From Actinomycetes bacterium (GTDB lineage: Bacteria; Actinomycetota; Actinomycetes; Actinomycetales; Microbacteriaceae): a stretch of 8,044 nt of DNA. Numbering within the stretch: the stretch's first letter is position 1; every line of letters starts with the position of its first letter. The position numbers were made by a program, and so were the translations under genes. Positions 4,969-8,044 of the stretch are shown here, piece by piece. Under the pieces are notes generated by a model. The model made no database searches and had not been told where the DNA came from. It worked only from the letters and a program-made list of their open reading frames with translations. The stretch is taken from positions 1 to 8,044 of the forward strand of contig JAUHVN010000118.1 of NCBI GenBank assembly GCA_030425055.1. Reading direction: 5' to 3'.

Positions 4969-5953
4969 TCACCACCGATTGCGGACGTCTTCGGCCCAAC
5001 CCAGAATGCCCTCGAACGCGATCGCCGCACCTTCCACCGTGGTGAACTGTCCCGACCACCATCCGAAGCACTGGTCGGTGCGCGACGAGACGATCCCGAG
5101 GTTGGTCCGCGTGATCTTGTCGTAGAACGGGACGAAGGTGAGGTCGACATTTTCGCCGTGGACCCGCCAGGGGCGCAGGAAGTCCGCCGTGTCGTACTCC
5201 CACCGCAGCTCTTCGCTGATCTTGTGCAGCCGGCCGTCGACGAACATGGCGTTCTCGGTCGATCCGGTGCCGTCCGTCCACCGGCCGCCGAGCTGGACTC
5301 CGATTACGCGTCCGTCGGAGATTCCCGACCCGGCGCCCCAGTTCCAGCTCACGTCGTAGGGCCACCGGCCTCGGCCGTGGTCGAGCACGGCCCACGACTC
5401 CCCCACCGGGACATCGTGCGCGACCCCGTCGACGGTGATCGTGCCGGCTGCGGGGCGCGCGACATCCTTCACCGTGTACTGGAACCGTCGATCGCTCCAC
5501 GGGACGACGACCGCGAGCGACTCGTGGCCCGGCGGGCTGGAGGCGACGATGTCGACAGAGGCCCCCGGGATCTGCGCACGCAGCCGGGTGCCCTCGCCCA
5601 CCTCGTCGATGTCGATGGTGAGGTCGCGGGCACGCGCCCGGGCTCGCCGGCAGCGTCGCGCTGCCGGCCAGGATGCCCGTGACACCACGGTGAACGGCTG
5701 TCTCGGTGGCGCGATCGAACACCCACACGTCGTGCACCGCGGCGTAGTCGAGCGACGACACCGTCAGCGCGACGATGTGCGTCGGAGTCGTGACGTTCCA
5801 GTACTCCCACCGCTTGTTGCGACCCCACGAGTGGCGGCCGTCGATGCCCGAGGTGTCGAGCAGCGGTCCGCGCATCCATCCGACGGCGTCACGGTTCAGC
5901 CGCCGATCGGCGCCGGTCAGCGACTCCGGGCTCGTGAGCTCGCGCTCGATCAC
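4969..5953 (-). pseudogene. DUF2804 protein gene with a +1 frameshift
   Basis: The reading spans two frames that together give a complete DUF2804 protein. Frame one starts at GTG 5951-5953, with AGGAGG (5961-5966) seven bases upstream, and gives ELTSPESL, DAVGWMRGPLLDTSG, WGRNKRWEYWNVTTPTHIVA and DYAAVHDVWVFDR, up to about residue 106. Frame two takes over near 5640 with RDLTIDIDEV, VVPWSDRRFQYTVKDVARP, WAVLDHGRGRWPYDVSWNWG, GGRWTDGTGSTENAM and finally GWAEDVRNRW before the stop (4969-4971). The 985-base span is one more than a multiple of three; dropping one C from the CCCGGG at 5637-5642 would restore about 327 residues, the expected length. This is either a recent inactivation or a sequencing error in a GC run. 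Family function is unknown. Its start overlaps the GH2 stop by four bases, so it belongs to the sugar operon. Confidence 0.85.
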
Positions 5954-7758
5954 AGGACTCCCTCCTGTGCGGCCGCTGCGATCCGGGCATTCATCGCGTG
6001 CACGACGTCCACAGCGACCTTCACAACCTTCCGGTCATAGGTGACGAGCCCGTTCACCTCGTCCTCGACATCCGCGAGTTGCGTGTAGACGATGGCGCCG
6101 AGGCCGCGGCGCACCGCCGGCACGATCTCCTCGTCATGCAGACGCACGAAAGCGGCCTCGAACTCTTCTGCGGTGCGGAACTTCTTGTAGCCGAAGGTGC
6201 GCACGCCCCAGGTGTGGCCGGGAACGGGAAGGCTGTAGCCGCCGTACTCGGTCAGCGCGAGGACTCGCGCATCATTGCGCCAGGAGCGCTTCACGCGGAA
6301 CCGGCGGAAGTACACGTGCAGGCTGTGCAGGTCACCCGCCCCCTGGTCGTGCCATCCGCTGGCATGGTCGACCGGTCGCGTCGGATCGAGTTCCCGCACG
6401 GCGTCCGCGACGCGCGCGGCGTCGAACTGTCCCCATCCCTCGTTGAACGGCACCCAGAGCGCGATGCTCGGAACGCTGCGCAGCAGCTCGATCATCGTCG
6501 CCAGTTCCGATTCGAAGGACGCCCTGCCGGCGGCATCCGCCCGACTGAACCTGCGGTGCTGCCGATCATCGAGCACCAGCGGGGTGACAGCCGGAGCCGT
6601 GATCACCGCCGGGTGATATGCGCTCCCCCCGTTGACCGCGTCCTGCCAGACAAGCATCCCGATACGGTCGCAATGGTGGTACCAGCGCATCGGCTCGACC
6701 TTGATGTGCTTGCGCAGCATGTTGTAGCCGAGCCGCTTGGCGAGGTCGATGTCGTACTCCAGCGCGGCGTCGGCAGGAGCGGTGTAGCCGCCGTCGGGCC
6801 AGTACCCCTGATCGAGCAGCCCGATCGGCAGGTACGGGGCGCCATTGAGCAGCAGCCGACGCACACCGCGTTCGTCGGTCCCGACGCCGAAGGAGCGCAT
6901 GCCGACGTAGCTGGTCACCCGGTCCTCGCCGAGGTGGACCTCGATGTCGTACAGGAAGGGGTCCTCGGGCGACCACGGGCGCACCGCGTCAGCGAGGCTG
7001 ACGGCTGTGGGCACGCCGACCGTAACGACGGCCTCGGCCACCGGCATCCCATCGGCGGTCATGAGTACCCGAGCGGTCTCTCCGCGTGTGGCGTGTTCAC
7101 TCCCGACCGTCACCACGACTGTCCCGGCGTCGAGATCGGGCACCAGCACCAGGCGATCCACCGCGACCTGCGGCAGGACCTCGAGCCACACCGTCTGCCA
7201 GATTCCCGACTGTGGCGTGTACCAGATGCCGCCGCGGTTGCTCGCCTGCTTTCCGCGCGATAGCCACGAGGCGTCGCTCACGTCACGCACGGCGACGACG
7301 ACCTCGTGGTGATCGCCGTCCGCGAGCGCAGCGGAGATATCGAGCGTGAAGGGCAGGTATCCCCCGGTGTGGCCGCCCACGTCGACGCCATCGACCGCGA
7401 CCCGGCAGGACTGGTCCACTGCACCGAAGTGCAGCAGGACGCGTTCGTCGGGTCCGGTCGACGCGGGGATCGTGAATCGACGCCGGTACCAGAGTGTCTC
7501 GTCCGGCGCTGTCGCGCGCCCGACGCCCGACAGGGGCGTCTCGGGCGAGAAGGGCACCACGATGTCGCGGTCGAAGTGCGCGGGAGGCTCGCACGGGTCG
7601 GCGACAGCGAGCGGGTCGGATGCCGCGAACGGCGTGAACGCGCAATCCCAGCGTCCGTTGAGGCTCTGCCACCCGGACCGCAACAACTGCGGTCTGGGGT
7701 GCTCCGGCAGGGGCGCGTGGGTGGCGAGGTCCTCGCCCCACGTGGTCAGGAGGGTCAT
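5950..7758 (-). CDS. Glycoside hydrolase family 2 protein (beta-galactosidase/beta-glucuronidase type)
   Basis: Retaining exo-acting beta-glycosidase that should cleave a terminal sugar from a small glycoside. The 602-residue protein shows the GH2 order: jelly-roll sugar-binding domain (about 26-195; SLNGRWDCAF, LWYRRRFTIP, LHFGAVDQSCRVAVDG, GGYLPFTLDIS, RGGIWYTPQSGIWQTVWLE), an immunoglobulin-like domain (about 196-290, ending SYVGMRSFGV), and a TIM barrel (about 291-602; LLNGAPYLPIGLLDQGYWP, LAKRLGYNMLRKHIKVEP). The acid/base is Glu440 in VPFNEGWGQFD and the nucleophile Glu504 in LTEYGGYS. No signal peptide is visible, so it acts in the cytoplasm on imported substrate. The ATG at 7758 overlaps the transporter stop as ATGA (7755-7758); the frame is open further upstream, but that part overlaps the transporter gene. 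The stop overlaps the DUF2804 start by four bases. At about 600 residues it is closer to GusA-sized GH2 enzymes than to the 1000-residue LacZ. Substrate not determinable. Confidence 0.93.
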   Translation of the reverse strand: MTLLTTWGEDLATHAPLPEHPRPQLLRSGWQSLNGRWDCAFTPFAASDPLAVADPCEPPAHFDRDIVVPFSPETPLSGVGRATAPDETLWYRRRFTIPASTGPDERVLLHFGAVDQSCRVAVDGVDVGGHTGGYLPFTLDISAALADGDHHEVVVAVRDVSDASWLSRGKQASNRGGIWYTPQSGIWQTVWLEVLPQVAVDRLVLVPDLDAGTVVVTVGSEHATRGETARVLMTADGMPVAEAVVTVGVPTAVSLADAVRPWSPEDPFLYDIEVHLGEDRVTSYVGMRSFGVGTDERGVRRLLLNGAPYLPIGLLDQGYWPDGGYTAPADAALEYDIDLAKRLGYNMLRKHIKVEPMRWYHHCDRIGMLVWQDAVNGGSAYHPAVITAPAVTPLVLDDRQHRRFSRADAAGRASFESELATMIELLRSVPSIALWVPFNEGWGQFDAARVADAVRELDPTRPVDHASGWHDQGAGDLHSLHVYFRRFRVKRSWRNDARVLALTEYGGYSLPVPGHTWGVRTFGYKKFRTAEEFEAAFVRLHDEEIVPAVRRGLGAIVYTQLADVEDEVNGLVTYDRKVVKVAVDVVHAMNARIAAAAQEGVL

Positions 7759-8044
7759 GACGAGGTGACCGCCGTTGCGGGAAGCCGGCGCAGCCACATG
7801 ACGGGCACGATCACGAACAGCGCGACGACGGCGGCGGCGAGGAAGATCCACGGGGTGGGCACCTGCTTGGTCACGCCTAGGTCCTCGAACGTCTCGTTGG
7901 CCCCGACGATGACTGCCGCGCCGATGAAGGGCCCGATGACCATGGGAATAAGGATGGCGGCGATCATTCGCAGCCCCTGCACCATTCCGACTCGATCCGC
8001 CGGGGTCATGTCACGCACGGTCGCCGAGATCGCGGCGCCGGTGA
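7755..8044 (-). CDS. MFS transporter, C-terminal part (5' end beyond window)
   Basis: The frame is open from the right edge and encodes the last ~95 residues of a membrane permease. Numbered from an internal GTG at 8018, it has a cytoplasmic-loop-type motif RDMTPADRVGMVQGLRM (2-18), a transmembrane helix about 18-38 (MIAAILIPMVIGPFIGAAV), an exterior loop with VTKQVPTP (49-56), and a last helix about 57-76 (WIFLAAAVVALFVIVPVMWL) followed by the positive LRRLP and a short tail. This is the usual end of a 12-helix major facilitator. It is translationally coupled to the GH2 gene by ATGA, so it most likely imports the glycoside that GH2 hydrolyses. Its start and any promoter or regulator lie outside the window. 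Direction of transport is inferred from context only. Confidence 0.85.
   Translation of the reverse strand, partial: TGAAISATVRDMTPADRVGMVQGLRMIAAILIPMVIGPFIGAAVIVGANETFEDLGVTKQVPTPWIFLAAAVVALFVIVPVMWLRRLPATAVTSS

Noticed and set aside
4870..5682. 270-codon plus-strand open frame
   Set aside because: Antisense to DUF2804; composition is typical of a GC-rich shadow frame.
5998..7263. 421-codon plus-strand open frame
   Set aside because: It is antisense to the GH2 gene, whose catalytic motifs and coupled start/stop are unambiguous; the antisense product has no family features.
1..8044. CRISPR array, insertion-sequence ends, long direct repeats, rRNA or tRNA
   Set aside because: None seen by eye on either strand; no transposase or integrase motifs despite the rearranged centre.

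Overview
The window is GC-rich DNA with strongly GC-ending codons. Its gene content (an actinobacterial CFA-type methyltransferase, a DUF2804 protein, an MFS/GH2 sugar cassette and an actinobacterial GlpD N-terminus) suggests a high-GC actinobacterium, probably Microbacteriaceae and perhaps Microbacterium. The genus is inferred from protein style, not from a marker gene.

Layout from left to right: (1) 2-910, plus strand: the 3' three-quarters of a cyclopropane-fatty-acid-synthase-type methyltransferase, followed by a nested hairpin. (2) 961-1562, minus strand: a MarR-type regulator, with a collapsed alpha/beta-hydrolase remnant just downstream that keeps the C-terminal His motif but has lost the middle of the enzyme. 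(3) 1563-1815: no convincing gene. (4) 1816-2121, plus strand: a small acidic orphan protein with weaker GC3. (5) 2222-3597, minus strand: a compact two-gene operon, a DNA-binding HTH protein followed with a 22-nt overlap by a nucleotidyltransferase-fold protein. This looks like an AbiE/MenAT-style toxin-antitoxin or defence pair and is the best candidate for an undescribed system here. (6) About 3756-4868: a gene graveyard packed with four remnants: a C-terminal pRiA4b-ORF3-like fragment (minus), a C-terminal SDR fragment carrying its own internal lesion (plus), an enoyl-CoA-hydratase-like C-terminal tail (minus), and the first ~96 residues of GlpD (minus). (7) 4969-8044, minus strand: an operon in the order MFS transporter (partial), glycoside hydrolase family 2, DUF2804 protein, joined by two 4-nt stop/start overlaps. 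DUF2804 carries a one-nucleotide frameshift.

Functional reading: the right-hand operon probably imports a glycoside and hydrolyses it in the cytoplasm, since the GH2 has no signal peptide. The centre is a rearrangement hot spot with several deletion junctions, bordering the toxin-antitoxin-like pair. Such pairs and debris are typical of accessory, variable chromosome segments. No transposase, integrase, tRNA, rRNA or CRISPR array was recognised.
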